A stretch of 64,000 bases of DNA from Halorubrum laminariae (GTDB lineage Archaea > Halobacteriota > Halobacteria > Halobacteriales > Haloferacaceae), in NCBI RefSeq assembly GCF_024494655.1, contig NZ_JANHDL010000002.1, positions 186,001 through 250,000 on the forward strand, read 5' to 3'. Each line of letters starts with the position of its first letter. The first letter of the stretch is position 1. The position numbers and the translations under genes are program-made. The notes under the pieces are model-generated. The model saw only the letters and a program-made list of their open reading frames with translations. It made no database searches and was not told where the DNA came from. Of the stretch, positions 51,535 through 61,304 are shown in pieces.

Positions 51535-52463
51535 TGCTGTGTTGAATAGATGCTGAGTCACGGTTACAGCGGTTCACACAGCGGTTCTATGTTGCTGATG
51601 GCGAACATGAGAACAATTTCACGGAACTGCCGATACCAGCTCAGCGCTCGCACGGCATCGCCGAGCGAGCGCTTTGTTGTCGAGTAGGATGTTTCGGCCA
51701 TCCACCGCTGAGCGTAGCCATTTGCTCGATTGAGCACGTTATTCGCGGCTGCTTTCGCTGACGAACCGCGATAGTGAACAAGATACTCAACGCCGTGTGC
51801 GGCGATCTCGTACTCGGTATGCCAGTCTTGGAAGCCATTATCGGCGGCGACGGACTGCAGGTCGTCTGCGTTTCGGCGGACGACCTGCGGTCCGGTCTTC
51901 GTATCGTGCTTCCACCGTGCGTTGATGTGAACGTCGAGAACAGCAAGTGATTCCACATCGGTCAATGTCGTCGCTTTGAGCGTCTGTATCGTCCGTCCGG
52001 CCCGCTGGCGGAAGTACGATGACGCACGTCGGCGGTCGAAAAACGTGCTGTCGAGCGCAGCGTGACCAGACTGCGGGTGCTGCTGCGCAGAAATGCGCAG
52101 CAGCGCCCGCCACACCCACATTTTCAGCCGATCAAACGACTTGTAGATCGTCGTGTGATCGGGGAGATCGTCCCGATCTAAGCCGAGAGCGTCACGGACT
52201 TCGTCCATGTACTTCAGCCGATTCGGCGTTTCACGGTAGCTGTGGGTCTCTTCGACCCGAAAACAGTGAAGAACAACGTGGACCCAGCGGGCGAACCCGC
52301 CGCTGGCGGGCTCGCCCGCGTGCTTCCCCAACGCTTGTTTAGCTAGGTGACGACACTGCTCGATGAAGTCGAGGATGTCGATTTCCATGTCAGATTCGAT
52401 TTCCTCGGCTTCATCCTTCTAAACCGATGATATCGGCTGATAAGATCGCTCTTCAACAGAGCA
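51535..52463. mobile_element. Complete IS5-family (ISH1-like) insertion sequence D
   Basis: Inverted ends TGCTGTGTTGAATAG (51535) and CTCTTCAACAGAGCA (ending 52463) with the 8-bp target duplication GTCCGCCT (51527-51534 and 52464-52471). 929 bp with one intact transposase. Eight-base duplications are typical of the ISH1 group. Confidence 0.88.
51564..52388 (-). CDS. IS5-family transposase
   Basis: The 274-residue protein is full length: N-terminal part with FARWVHVVLHCFRVEETHSY, DDLPDHTTIYKSFDRLK, first Asp in AALDSTFFDRRRAS, second Asp in SVAADNGFQDWHTE, and the C-terminal RWMAETSYSTTKRSLGD with the catalytic Glu. It lies inside the complete element with both ends intact, so it may be active. 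Confidence 0.93.
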   Translation of the reverse strand: MEIDILDFIEQCRHLAKQALGKHAGEPASGGFARWVHVVLHCFRVEETHSYRETPNRLKYMDEVRDALGLDRDDLPDHTTIYKSFDRLKMWVWRALLRISAQQHPQSGHAALDSTFFDRRRASSYFRQRAGRTIQTLKATTLTDVESLAVLDVHINARWKHDTKTGPQVVRRNADDLQSVAADNGFQDWHTEYEIAAHGVEYLVHYRGSSAKAAANNVLNRANGYAQRWMAETSYSTTKRSLGDAVRALSWYRQFREIVLMFAISNIEPLCEPL

Positions 52464-52541
52464 GTCCGCCTCATTCTCTAACTTTACGCGACCGAACATG
52501 ACTGGAGAAGTCTTATTAACTACCTTCGACAGTTTTGATGC

Positions 52542-53819
52542 ATGTCAATAGCTGGGCCGGAGGATGAGTACGATGAAGACCTATACTCAGAACTCGAACC
52601 CAGAGAGAAGTCCCTTCTTCACTACCTCGTCACTATCTTTGCGAACGAAGATGTGGAGAAGTCTGAATACACTCATGAGGGGTTCCGACGGGCGCTTGCT
52701 TCCACACTCTCTGAGGAAACACACGCTTGGTTTCGGACGTATCAGCGACTAACTGACGAAAGCGTCACCCTTGACCCGACGCTACGGTATATCGCTGACA
52801 AACATCAAGTCTCAGTTGAGAATAGACAGCCAGATTCACTGTTCGGCCTAGCAGCACTGGTTCATGATGCAGGTCTTAGCGATGAAATTGACCGGATTAT
52901 CCTCGGCGGTCGGGTGAGGCAGGCTGCATCCAATAATACGTACGTATTCGACGAGAGGCTCTCGCTTGCAGATCTCTCGGATGACATAGCCGACTTCCAC
53001 TCCTCTTGGAATAGAAGTGAACAGTCGAAGGCTGCACGAGTTGATCTTCAGATGCGAACCGACGAGAATGCAGCACTCTACGTTCAAGCGGAGAAGGGCA
53101 ACGGACCGGATCGGTTTTCGACGTTCGGTTTTCGAACAGACGCCAACTCTGAGATCCCTGCGCGGCCCCAAGAAGAGGTCGTAGAGGTTCGAAGGCTCAA
53201 GAGCACTCGGGTGTATATCGAACAGCAGGACGGCGAGACCATTGTCGTGTTAACCGACGGGAAAGAGGGCTGGAAGCGGGTTCTCAATGCTCTCTTTGAG
53301 ACGCTGTTCGAGATTGAAGGTCTGATAAATCAGCTAGAGGAGCGCCAAATTGAGAGCGCTAGTGAACTAGAACAGGAAGCTACGGAATCACTGGAATCAG
53401 CATCGGACCCAATCGAACAGACGAGACTGTTGATTGATGAACGAGCCGATAGTGCCAAAGAGGATGTCCGTAGTTCCTCGTTGTCCCCAAGTAAGAGAGA
53501 TAACGTCGTCCAAGCGCTTGATTCGATTGGATATAACGGTTCCACAGTCCTCGACGACCCATCTGTTGCTGCCGAGGAGTTCTCACTGGTTGGGCGAGAG
53601 GGCTTACAGGAAATTTTCGACCGAGTCAACCTCATGCGAGACAGCTTCTTGGACTTCCTGACCACAGCAGATGACGAAAACGCTGGACTTGTCTTGTCGA
53701 TTGGTGGGCGCAACGTGGCAGTCCGCAAAGGCGACTACTACCCTACAGACAACGCACCGCTGTCTGACGACGCAAAGGTCGCACTTCGGTTCTTCTTTGA
53801 CCAGGAGACGGTCATATGA
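52542..53819 (+). CDS. First gene of an unrecognised two-gene nuclease unit
   Basis: The 425-residue acidic protein has an N-terminal helical domain (1-110), a mixed alpha/beta middle (about 120-250) and a long charged helical region (about 255-340) that could be coiled coil. No nucleotide-binding or nuclease motif is visible. A TATA-like CTTATTAAC (52511-52519) lies about 25 bases before the ATG. The stop overlaps the next start by four bases (ATGA), so the two proteins are made together. Possible specificity or sensor subunit; no family recognised. Confidence 0.8.
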   Translation: MSIAGPEDEYDEDLYSELEPREKSLLHYLVTIFANEDVEKSEYTHEGFRRALASTLSEETHAWFRTYQRLTDESVTLDPTLRYIADKHQVSVENRQPDSLFGLAALVHDAGLSDEIDRIILGGRVRQAASNNTYVFDERLSLADLSDDIADFHSSWNRSEQSKAARVDLQMRTDENAALYVQAEKGNGPDRFSTFGFRTDANSEIPARPQEEVVEVRRLKSTRVYIEQQDGETIVVLTDGKEGWKRVLNALFETLFEIEGLINQLEERQIESASELEQEATESLESASDPIEQTRLLIDERADSAKEDVRSSSLSPSKRDNVVQALDSIGYNGSTVLDDPSVAAEEFSLVGREGLQEIFDRVNLMRDSFLDFLTTADDENAGLVLSIGGRNVAVRKGDYYPTDNAPLSDDAKVALRFFFDQETVI

Positions 53820-55312
53820 GCGAAGTTCCGATTCAGGCACTTCAAGAAGCAATTTCGACCCGGTTCAAGGAAGGGGACATCACTGCAGAAGATCTTCCCC
53901 CAGAGATGGAGGGAACTGAGTTTGTTAATAGGGACATCCGACTTCCGAAGAAATGCCCGGTGTCCAGGTGTAGAGCTCCAGTACGGGACTCAGAGATCGA
54001 CCGTAGTGCAGAGCAGATACACACGCTTTGTGAAGGTAGGCGAAAAGGGACACACGAAGCGTCGGAAGACCTATCAAAGTGGACATACTACCCACTTGAC
54101 TGGCAGAATGTCCTGCAGGTTGTTTCAGAGGCTCTGGACAGGACACTCCGTTCGGTAACTCAAGACTCGTTACCCCGTTTTGTGGAGGGGCGTACTGACG
54201 ACGGCATTCGCATTGTCATTCTCGGTGGGGTAAGAGACGTTGAGCGCGTTACGATGGAAGTCTTTGCTGAGTCGCTCAAGAACGATACGAAAACTCTTCT
54301 TCTCGTTCTTGATGAGACTATTGAACCGTATTTAGAGGTTCAGTCTCTGTTCGCAACTGGATCACTCGTCTATACAGCTCCCTTTTCGATGCTGGAGGAT
54401 TCTGCTGAATACATCTCTAAACCAGTTGAGACGATGTCCAGTATCCAAGAACTTGAAGAGAGAATTCTCGAAGACCATCTCGATTCGGAGACGCACCACG
54501 TCGTCAAGAAGGTAAACAGCAATCCTCGGTATATTTTAACGGAACTGAACCATATGCGATTACTACGAAAGAACAAGGAGCTGCCGCGTAGTTCCGGAAC
54601 CAGACTCGAAGAGGTTGGGCACGCTGCGCTATCTACTATCGCATCGACGTACCCCGACGCCGGCGGGGAGAGTGATCGGGGAAAGAACCTTCCCGATATC
54701 TTGTTCAAACTCCCACAAATCTCTGACCCTGACGGAAAGTACGATCCGGTCCTAGGAATTGTTGACGCCAAATCAGGTGATGACGCGAACTTCGGGAGCG
54801 AGCCGATTGATGGCAAGCATGACGACTATCTTAGTCGAGCTCGGCGTCAAACCGATGCGACACAAATTGCGCATGTATTCATTGTGAATGAGATCGATGG
54901 TCAGCAGGAACTCGATTTCTACGATCGGATCAAGAAGGAATACGAAAAATCGGATAACGACGAGTGTATGGTTGTGTTCTATGCGGACGCACTCTCTCTG
55001 CTGCTTGATGCGCTACTGACTGTAACCACGCGGAATGAGATTCAATTGGTGGGTGGTGATTTCGGGCAAGTCCTTTATCCACTGTTTGTTTCGGAGCCGT
55101 TCAACGAGACAGACGTCAGTTCGGTCACCCGGGATGTTGCTCAGAACCAGCCAGTGTACGACCAAGAGTACGCGTCCAGAGATAGGCTCTTAGTAATCAC
55201 TACGGATGTGGTGAAGCAACGAATCTGGAGATACGTGGAGGCTTCCGGTGAGATGGAATCTGATTTGGAAGCCTATTTTGAAGATCAAAGTATACTCTCT
55301 GGTGGGTACTGA
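53816..55312 (+). CDS. PD-(D/E)xK nuclease-type protein, second gene of the unit
   Basis: The 498-residue protein has an N-terminal Cys set (KKCPVSRCRAPV, then TLCEG), a Rossmann-like middle (IRIVILGGVRDVER...TLLLVLDET) and a restriction-type core: LPDILFK with Asp294, then GIVDAKSG with Asp317 and Lys319 in a predicted strand, followed by HDDYLSRARRQT. That is a PD-(D/E)xK pattern with Asp in the second position. Later parts are alpha/beta. Overlap with the upstream gene is four bases. I infer a two-component restriction or anti-virus enzyme. Confidence 0.8.
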   Translation: MSEVPIQALQEAISTRFKEGDITAEDLPPEMEGTEFVNRDIRLPKKCPVSRCRAPVRDSEIDRSAEQIHTLCEGRRKGTHEASEDLSKWTYYPLDWQNVLQVVSEALDRTLRSVTQDSLPRFVEGRTDDGIRIVILGGVRDVERVTMEVFAESLKNDTKTLLLVLDETIEPYLEVQSLFATGSLVYTAPFSMLEDSAEYISKPVETMSSIQELEERILEDHLDSETHHVVKKVNSNPRYILTELNHMRLLRKNKELPRSSGTRLEEVGHAALSTIASTYPDAGGESDRGKNLPDILFKLPQISDPDGKYDPVLGIVDAKSGDDANFGSEPIDGKHDDYLSRARRQTDATQIAHVFIVNEIDGQQELDFYDRIKKEYEKSDNDECMVVFYADALSLLLDALLTVTTRNEIQLVGGDFGQVLYPLFVSEPFNETDVSSVTRDVAQNQPVYDQEYASRDRLLVITTDVVKQRIWRYVEASGEMESDLEAYFEDQSILSGGY

Positions 55313-55426
55313 CTCAGGTAATCGGAGTATCGCATTCAGGGATAGACGGCTTCTCAGTTTTGACACAGTTTGGTGATCGATGCAGCACCACAGCGTTGAC
55401 TTTCCTACACAGTCTGATTCAACACC

Positions 55427-55630
55427 ATGCCATCACTCTCAGTGGGCAGCAGAGTCCGCGTTGACATCCCCGATGAGCGTGACCCGGAGTATGAACAGTT
55501 CCATGGAACCCACGGAGAGATCATGCACGTCCTCTCGGACGACCTCGGAGCGACCACCGGCAGCGATGAAGACTCACAGATCTACCAAATTGAACTCGAT
55601 GGTGGTGAGCAAGCGAACTTTCGTGCCTGA
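55427..55630 (+). CDS. Small beta-rich haloarchaeal protein
   Basis: The 67-residue acidic protein MPSLSVGSRVRVDIPDERDP... has the look of a short SH3-like barrel (RVRVDIP, HGEIMHVL, YQIELDGG). It is 114 bases after the two-gene unit on the same strand. Similar small proteins occur scattered in haloarchaea; function unknown. Confidence 0.65.
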   Translation: MPSLSVGSRVRVDIPDERDPEYEQFHGTHGEIMHVLSDDLGATTGSDEDSQIYQIELDGGEQANFRA

Positions 55631-55684
55631 GACCTCCGACCACCTATTGAGGAAGAGTAATGGGAGGTGCCGGCTGAAGAGACC

Positions 55685-57211
55685 TTACTTGCCCAAGTTT
55701 TCGAGATGAGACTTGTCGTTGAACCGTTCGCTGATGTAGATCGTAATAATCTCTTTCTCGACTGCAGTTTCTAAGGCGTCTGCCCACTGTCCGGAACCTC
55801 GGAATATATCGAAGTAGAACGCCCAATACTCTCGTTCGTTGTAGCCCCATATGGGATGGTCCCCATCATAGTCTGTTCGCCAGCGGAGGAATGAATTGAA
55901 CTGCTCTGTCTCTTTCTCCTGTAGGAGCTGAAAGAGGTCGTAGAGCGTGATCACAACAAGCCTCTCATCGGTCGAAAGCATCTCATGGAGTTCCCCCACC
56001 CCCAGCCGACTGTCAGCTCGCTCATTGCCTGAGAACAGAGTTGGGATGAACCCATCGAGGACCACTATCCCACCAGAATCCATACTATTCGGGGTTTTCT
56101 GGCCGGTGAGATTGTATATCAACCCGAGGTCATCGACACTGCACAGATACTCGTTGGCTCTGCGTGTCTGGGTGAGCGCTTGGGTCACCTTATCCAAATA
56201 GCGCTTTTTGACGAGTTCTATCTGCCGAGGGACTTTTCGGAAGATCGGGTGCGATTTGACCTCTACCGTCCAGTAGGCATCATCGAAAAACAGCACACCA
56301 TCTGCTTCTCCAGGGTGTGGGTCGTGTACGTACTGGAAATTCTTGATGAAGTTTCGATTCGGTATCTGCTGCAGAAGTGCCTGCGCTAGTTCCTCAACAA
56401 CATCTCCCTTCTGTTGATCTTCCGTCGCTTGGATCTCATCGAATTGAGCGATGTACTCCTCAATTCGATACTGTGCTGTCGTTAGCAACATCTCGGGAAA
56501 CGGAATGAGCACTTTGGAGCGGTCCTCTTTCTCCCTGTAGAGAGGATTTGAGAAGAAATCCATCTGCGCACGGTGGTCCGAAGAGTACGTTAGAAACCCG
56601 AGAATCTCTTGTCCAGTTGTTATGCGTTCATCGACACGCTCAGGGCCAAGGGTAGGGTCGTCTGGTAAGGTCCGTTCGACGAACTCATTCAGTATCTGCT
56701 GTGTATCAACCCGGATCTTGCTCTCCCATCTCTCACTGAACTGGTCGTTTGGTTCGTGGATGCTCGCAGAGTCGATGTACTCTTCTTTCGAAGTGAATCG
56801 GTGTACTTCTGAGGAGATTATGTCGGTCTCTCCGAGGGCAGTGTCAAGGAGTAGTGCTTCAAAAGACAAGAGATCGTAGATAGCGAACTGATTCTCCTCT
56901 TTCAATGGTTGCTCTAGGTGATCATAGCGAAAGAGGAGGTACTGCTGGAAGTCCTGTGGGTTGATGTCTTCCGGGAGCGTCAGTAGGGCTCGCTCGAAGG
57001 CTTTGTTGAATCCCAGATCATCATCTTGCTCGCTTGGAGTCTCTTCTTTCGCAAATTCTCGCACGTCCTCTATAGACACTGTCTCTTCGCTGAGATGGCC
57101 GCCTAGGAGTTGCTGGTTGAAATATTCCCGAATCAATGGTCGCCGCTCAGTGTTGTACCGGCCGAGGATGGAGAGATAGCTCAGGTTATCTTCGAAGGTA
57201 TGGGAGTCCAT
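55685..57211 (-). CDS. PD-(D/E)xK nuclease-type protein
   Basis: About 508 residues. A long helical N-terminal part is followed by a nuclease core: GEADGVLFFDD with Asp304 and WTVEVKSHP with Glu317 and Lys319, then helices and a C-terminal alpha/beta part (IVVLDGFIP; LVVITLYDLF). I chose ATG 57211 because TTTAAGAT (about 57240-57247, minus strand) would be its TATA box; ATG 57277 is the alternative (530 residues). It is divergent from the AlbA_2 gene. Probably a restriction or DNA-damaging defence effector. Confidence 0.78.
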   Translation of the reverse strand: MDSHTFEDNLSYLSILGRYNTERRPLIREYFNQQLLGGHLSEETVSIEDVREFAKEETPSEQDDDLGFNKAFERALLTLPEDINPQDFQQYLLFRYDHLEQPLKEENQFAIYDLLSFEALLLDTALGETDIISSEVHRFTSKEEYIDSASIHEPNDQFSERWESKIRVDTQQILNEFVERTLPDDPTLGPERVDERITTGQEILGFLTYSSDHRAQMDFFSNPLYREKEDRSKVLIPFPEMLLTTAQYRIEEYIAQFDEIQATEDQQKGDVVEELAQALLQQIPNRNFIKNFQYVHDPHPGEADGVLFFDDAYWTVEVKSHPIFRKVPRQIELVKKRYLDKVTQALTQTRRANEYLCSVDDLGLIYNLTGQKTPNSMDSGGIVVLDGFIPTLFSGNERADSRLGVGELHEMLSTDERLVVITLYDLFQLLQEKETEQFNSFLRWRTDYDGDHPIWGYNEREYWAFYFDIFRGSGQWADALETAVEKEIITIYISERFNDKSHLENLGK

Positions 57212-57351
57212 CGTATGCAGAGGGAAACCTCTCCCGTATCTTAAATCATAACTGAGACCGTTCATCAGGATGTCCACAGACGACTTCTAGACCAATTGTC
57301 GCTCTGTCAATAGCAGAAGAATAACTTGGTGAGCAAGATTAGAGCGATAAG

Positions 57352-58854
57352 ATGGAACTGGCAGAACTAATCGACGCCGAAGCAATGGAGAGTGAAGATC
57401 TAGAGTACAAGAGTGCGGATGACCACTCTGAGTCCATCCTCAGAGAACTGGTATCCTTGGCAAACAACGGTGGAGGCAGGTTAATTGTCGGAATTAAAGA
57501 AAACGACGGGGAGATCGTGAAGATAGAGGACGTAACAGAGAACGGCGATCCTAGTGGGTTGGAGGAGTCGTTACAGAATCAAATCCGGGATAAGGTGGAA
57601 CCTCCTATCCGCCTAAACTACGAATTAGCTCATTACGATTCGAAGACGCTTGTAGAAATCTCTGTCAGCAACGAAGAGGAAATTCACTCGCTTGAGATAA
57701 ATGGAAAGCCAGTATTCCCGATGCGGCACGGCTCTACAACCGGCTATCTAGGCTGTCATGACCTGTCTCGAATATTTCAGTCGAAAGGGCTGGGCCTTGC
57801 TCAGAACACCCGAGAAGAAAGCGATCAAGAATCTGTTGATGGGAGGTCTGACTACTGGGGAGACATCACACGTGAGCGTGACTGGAGTGGCGGAGTGTAT
57901 CGGTCTGGAACAATTGACCAAATACCGGAGCCAGACCCACCAAGATACTCCGCACCACAGAATCGTCTCATAGTGGAGTCGGGGGGTCGAGATATCGTTA
58001 TGTTTGGAAGCACCGGGATTGACCCCGCCAACACGGACCAATCAACGGTCCGAGTACGAGATCGGATTTCGTTAGCAGAGGTATCGGACATACAAAGCTG
58101 CTTAGAGAATATAGAGAAGTCCCTATCTTCCTCATCATATCTTTCCCATTCATACGCGATCAAATATGGACCAAGGCAACTTGTCGGGAGAGGCATAGAG
58201 AACTTCATAGAAGACACTCAACGCATCCGGCAGGTCTGTGCGCGTCTAACCCCTGGAGGAGATGCAGTTAGCAAATCGGTTCGACCAATCGGCGTGATCT
58301 CGTTCCCAGTAAGCGAAGGGATCGGGTTTCTGGAAATGCAGTGGAATGGAGATACATTGCGACGAGGGCGCAGTTCGCTCCATATCCTGCTCAGAAATAT
58401 CCCTCTGGACCCCACCCCGTATCAAGAGTTATTCACTGAACTGGGTGGTGACCCTCAGTCATTCGAGAGACAGACTCGATTACAACTGCTCCGGATCAAT
58501 GGAGACTCAACCCTCGATCAAACGAGTCGTATGACTTTCGAGCCCGATCACGAATTTGAGCATACCGATGTGGTAGCGAACAATCCCTTCTACGGGTCCG
58601 CTGAGCGAATCAATGATGCATTTGACATCGAGATCCCCAAACAAATCTGCGAAGGGCTCTCTAGAGTCAATCGACTTCCATTCGATGTCTCTGGTGGTGT
58701 GCACCCTAAGGATCGATCTTTCAGCTTCGATCATATCGAGGTCCTTCAGATGGATGGTCTCATTCAGACATTCATTATTGAACCATTCAGCCATTCGAGA
58801 AAGACCGACGCGGATATCCCCAGAATTGACCTCGGAATCCCCAGCGAAGAGTGA
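57352..58854 (+). CDS. Schlafen AlbA_2-domain protein
   Basis: The 500-residue protein has an N-terminal AlbA_2 domain (about 8-140): ESEDLEYKSADDHSES, ELVSLANNGGGRLIVGIKEN and the late FPMRHGSTTGYL. AlbA_2 domains bind nucleic acid or nucleotides, and Schlafen-type versions are RNases; they are frequent in defence islands. The C-terminal 350 residues are not recognised. It shares an upstream region of 74-140 bases with the divergent PD-(D/E)xK gene. Confidence 0.82.
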   Translation: MELAELIDAEAMESEDLEYKSADDHSESILRELVSLANNGGGRLIVGIKENDGEIVKIEDVTENGDPSGLEESLQNQIRDKVEPPIRLNYELAHYDSKTLVEISVSNEEEIHSLEINGKPVFPMRHGSTTGYLGCHDLSRIFQSKGLGLAQNTREESDQESVDGRSDYWGDITRERDWSGGVYRSGTIDQIPEPDPPRYSAPQNRLIVESGGRDIVMFGSTGIDPANTDQSTVRVRDRISLAEVSDIQSCLENIEKSLSSSSYLSHSYAIKYGPRQLVGRGIENFIEDTQRIRQVCARLTPGGDAVSKSVRPIGVISFPVSEGIGFLEMQWNGDTLRRGRSSLHILLRNIPLDPTPYQELFTELGGDPQSFERQTRLQLLRINGDSTLDQTSRMTFEPDHEFEHTDVVANNPFYGSAERINDAFDIEIPKQICEGLSRVNRLPFDVSGGVHPKDRSFSFDHIEVLQMDGLIQTFIIEPFSHSRKTDADIPRIDLGIPSEE

Positions 58855-59059
58855 GACCGAACCGAGTTGTATGTGAGTATTGATGGGGCTTTCGACGCGA
58901 ATTCCGACAGCAATCCTGGAACTCAAACGAAAGTGAGTACCAAATTACAGTGGCTGGTTGGAGAGGATATGATTCTTAATAAGGCCCTCTCGATGGTTGG
59001 TGAACACCCACAATCAGCGCCCTGTATCTTGTACAACTTATGAAACACATATCAAAATT

Positions 59060-59147
59060 GGCAGAATTCTCGGCGCTCAATTCGCAGGATTCAGTGACCG
59101 GTTGTTTCAGACAAAAATAAGCCTGAAGAACCGGATTTCAACGAAGG
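59060..59147. mobile_element. Solitary end of an element A/B-type transposon
   Basis: Read on the minus strand from 59147, this stretch follows the left end of element A for about 80 bases with scattered changes (TTGAAATCC, TTCTTCAG, CTGAAACA, GGTCACTGAA, ATTGAGCG). No right end was found. The rest of 58855-59177 holds no gene. Confidence 0.65.
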
Positions 59148-59177
59148 TGCGAGAGTGGACTTATCTCAGTTGACGAG

Positions 59178-59312
59178 TTACGAGAACTCCGGCCGCTCAG
59201 CATACGTGATCGGATCGCGTGACCCGGCATTCCGGAATGCCTCAAGCCGGAACGCACACGCGTCGCACGTCCCACACGCCGGTTCCTCGTCACGGTAACA
59301 CGACCAGAGGCC
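59178..59312 (-). pseudogene. queC: C-terminal fragment of queC
   Basis: The minus strand encodes [20 protein letters not shown] and [20 protein letters not shown] before TAA 59180-59178. This is the zinc-binding end of 7-cyano-7-deazaguanine synthase (archaeosine pathway). The rest of the gene is missing at the junction with the integrase frame at 59313. Confidence 0.85.
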
Positions 59313-60548
59313 GTGGCGAGAGGAACGCCGGACAAGACCCCGATACCGAACGTGCCGGATGACGAGGACGTGAACTACGAGAAGCCGACGGAGCAGGAGG
59401 TCGAAGCGGCGCTGGAGTACCTAGAGACGTGCGAACCGGTGTCTCGCCGCCACGTTGAGTACAAGATCATCGAAGAGATCGGCTGCCGTGTCGGCGCAGT
59501 CCGAGCGATCGATGTCGGTGATGTCGACCTCGAAGAGGGTGTGATCCGGTTCCGTCACCGTCCGGAAAAGGATCACCCGGAGGAGAAGGGCACTCCGCTG
59601 AAAAACGGGAGCGACGGGGAACGGCACGTCAACATTCCGACCGAACTGGCGGAACTGATCAACGACTACAAGGAAAATCCCGGCCGGTACGATGTCACTG
59701 ATCGGTTCGGTCGGAAACCGCTGTTCACGACGGAAAACGGCCGACCGTTGACGGACACGATCCGTCGGGACCTGTACAAGCTGACTCGGCCGTGCGTCCA
59801 CGCGGACAACTGCCCGCACGATCGGGACACGGACGCGTGTGACGCGTTCAAAAACGCGAACGCGAGCGAGTGCCCGTCGAGTCACAGTCCGCATCCGCTT
59901 CGCCGGTACTCGATAGAGTCGCAGATCGACGCCGGTGTCTCGAAGGAGATGCTGACCGACCGGGTGGACGTCTCGATTCCCGTGTTGAACAAACACTACG
60001 ACACTCGCAGCGAGGAGCGGAAACGGAAGCATCGGCTCAAGGTGTTCGAGAAGCTGTACGACGGGTACGGTGACCCGGAAGAGACGCTGGACTTGGACCA
60101 GATGAGCGAGGTGTTGATCGACGAGGACGGGATGATCGACCCGCAGGCGCTACGCCGACTCCAATCGAACGGTGCGGCTTCGGAGACCGGTTCCGATTCC
60201 GCCGGTGCGACGGACGGCGAGGACGTCGGAGCGACGGCCACCGAAGACGGAACGGACGAGACGCCGAAGGCGACCGAGGAGACGGACGAGGAACAGCGGA
60301 GCATCGACGAGTTCGGACGGAGTCCGAAAACCGCCTTCGGCCCGGGAACGGCTGCCGTCGCGGGCACCATAGCACTCGGTTCGAAGACCGTCGATCGGCT
60401 TCACTCGGAACTCGAAGCGCTGACTCCCGGAGTGAGCGGTGTCACGCCTCCGGGGCCGGAACGCGCCGCTAAAGGGGCCGCCGGGTACGCAGTCTTCGTG
60501 GCGATGATCGCGGTGAACTTCGCGTTGCTCGGGATCGTTCCCGCCTGA
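59313..60548 (+). CDS. Tyrosine recombinase lacking its N-terminal domain
   Basis: 411 residues starting from a GTG at the queC junction. The catalytic domain is complete: [19 protein letters not shown] (first Arg), [12 protein letters not shown] (His-x-x-Arg), [10 protein letters not shown] (nucleophile Tyr), with Cys/His insert. The core-binding domain normally preceding it is absent, so it is likely a remnant. An acidic linker and a C-terminal membrane segment ([17 protein letters not shown]) follow, an odd tail seen in some haloarchaeal integrases. Confidence 0.78.
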   Translation: MARGTPDKTPIPNVPDDEDVNYEKPTEQEVEAALEYLETCEPVSRRHVEYKIIEEIGCRVGAVRAIDVGDVDLEEGVIRFRHRPEKDHPEEKGTPLKNGSDGERHVNIPTELAELINDYKENPGRYDVTDRFGRKPLFTTENGRPLTDTIRRDLYKLTRPCVHADNCPHDRDTDACDAFKNANASECPSSHSPHPLRRYSIESQIDAGVSKEMLTDRVDVSIPVLNKHYDTRSEERKRKHRLKVFEKLYDGYGDPEETLDLDQMSEVLIDEDGMIDPQALRRLQSNGAASETGSDSAGATDGEDVGATATEDGTDETPKATEETDEEQRSIDEFGRSPKTAFGPGTAAVAGTIALGSKTVDRLHSELEALTPGVSGVTPPGPERAAKGAAGYAVFVAMIAVNFALLGIVPA

Positions 60549-60563
60549 CCGGCTCACGAGTTC

Positions 60564-60630
60564 GGCTCTGTTGAAATACTCAAATGCTAACACAAATTCC
60601 GTGCTGAATACAGAGAGTAGAGGCAGCATA
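60564..60630. mobile_element. IS6-like end remnant
   Basis: GGCTCTGTTGAAATACTC and the following GTGCTGAATACAG resemble the left end of element C (GGCTCTGTTGAAATCCT then TTGCTGAATACGG). No transposase nearby. Confidence 0.55.
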
Positions 60631-60723
60631 CCGCATGAAGTTCTAATACGTTGTTAGGCATACTCTGGTTATGGGACTATTCAGCTCAGATGGTGACAAG
60701 CGAGACACTACGACCAAAAAGAA

Positions 60724-61128
60724 TTGGCACAAGAGTCCGACAGTGTTTCACAAAGGCGGACACAAGCTCCACGTCACTGGAAGGAGTTACATTTTGCTGT
60801 TGAAACGCCTGACGGGGAGTTAGTGTTATTTGATGAGTGGGAAGAAGTGCTACCAAAGACATGGCAAATCATCCCCTACGGTAGGGACAATTTCAGGGCG
60901 TTGGAAGAGCAGGCTGACCGTCGTATGAGCGGCCTGCCCTCGTGCTATTTAGAGACAGATGGGTCTGAATACAGTACAGGCGAATTCACATCGAATATAG
61001 CAGTAATAGAGATGAAAAATAATGAGATAAAGCTTGAACCCACGGATACAGCCGCCAAAAAGCTGTTAGGTGCTATTGAGGGCATCACAATTACGGAACG
61101 GGTGATTGGTGACTACAGCAGTATTTAA
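60724..61128 (+). CDS. Hypothetical protein
   Basis: 134 residues from a TTG start; ELHFAVETPDGELVLFDEWE and AVIEMKNNEIKLEP are beta-rich. An ATG at 60671 begins MGLFSSDGDKRDTTTKKNWH in another frame and ends in a stop near 60823, so the gene may be frameshifted, the real N-terminus lying in that frame. Function unknown; AT-rich relative to the chromosome. Confidence 0.45.
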   Translation: MAQESDSVSQRRTQAPRHWKELHFAVETPDGELVLFDEWEEVLPKTWQIIPYGRDNFRALEEQADRRMSGLPSCYLETDGSEYSTGEFTSNIAVIEMKNNEIKLEPTDTAAKKLLGAIEGITITERVIGDYSSI

Positions 61129-61304
61129 TATACCTAGTATTTTTGCCAAAACCAGACGCGCGCCCAGTATACAGCAACGCCGTTTCGAATTCCCTGCCGC
61201 CTGTCAGTAAGGGCGTAACCGATACAGAGGATGAACCTAGCGCTAGTGCGATCTGATGTTCAAGTGCTGAATCAACGGCTGAATCTCCGATAATTGTCGA
61301 TGAG

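Noticed and set aside
58507..58926. Minus-strand frame of 139 codons at the end of the AlbA_2 gene
   Set aside because: Antisense to a well-supported gene and without any motif.
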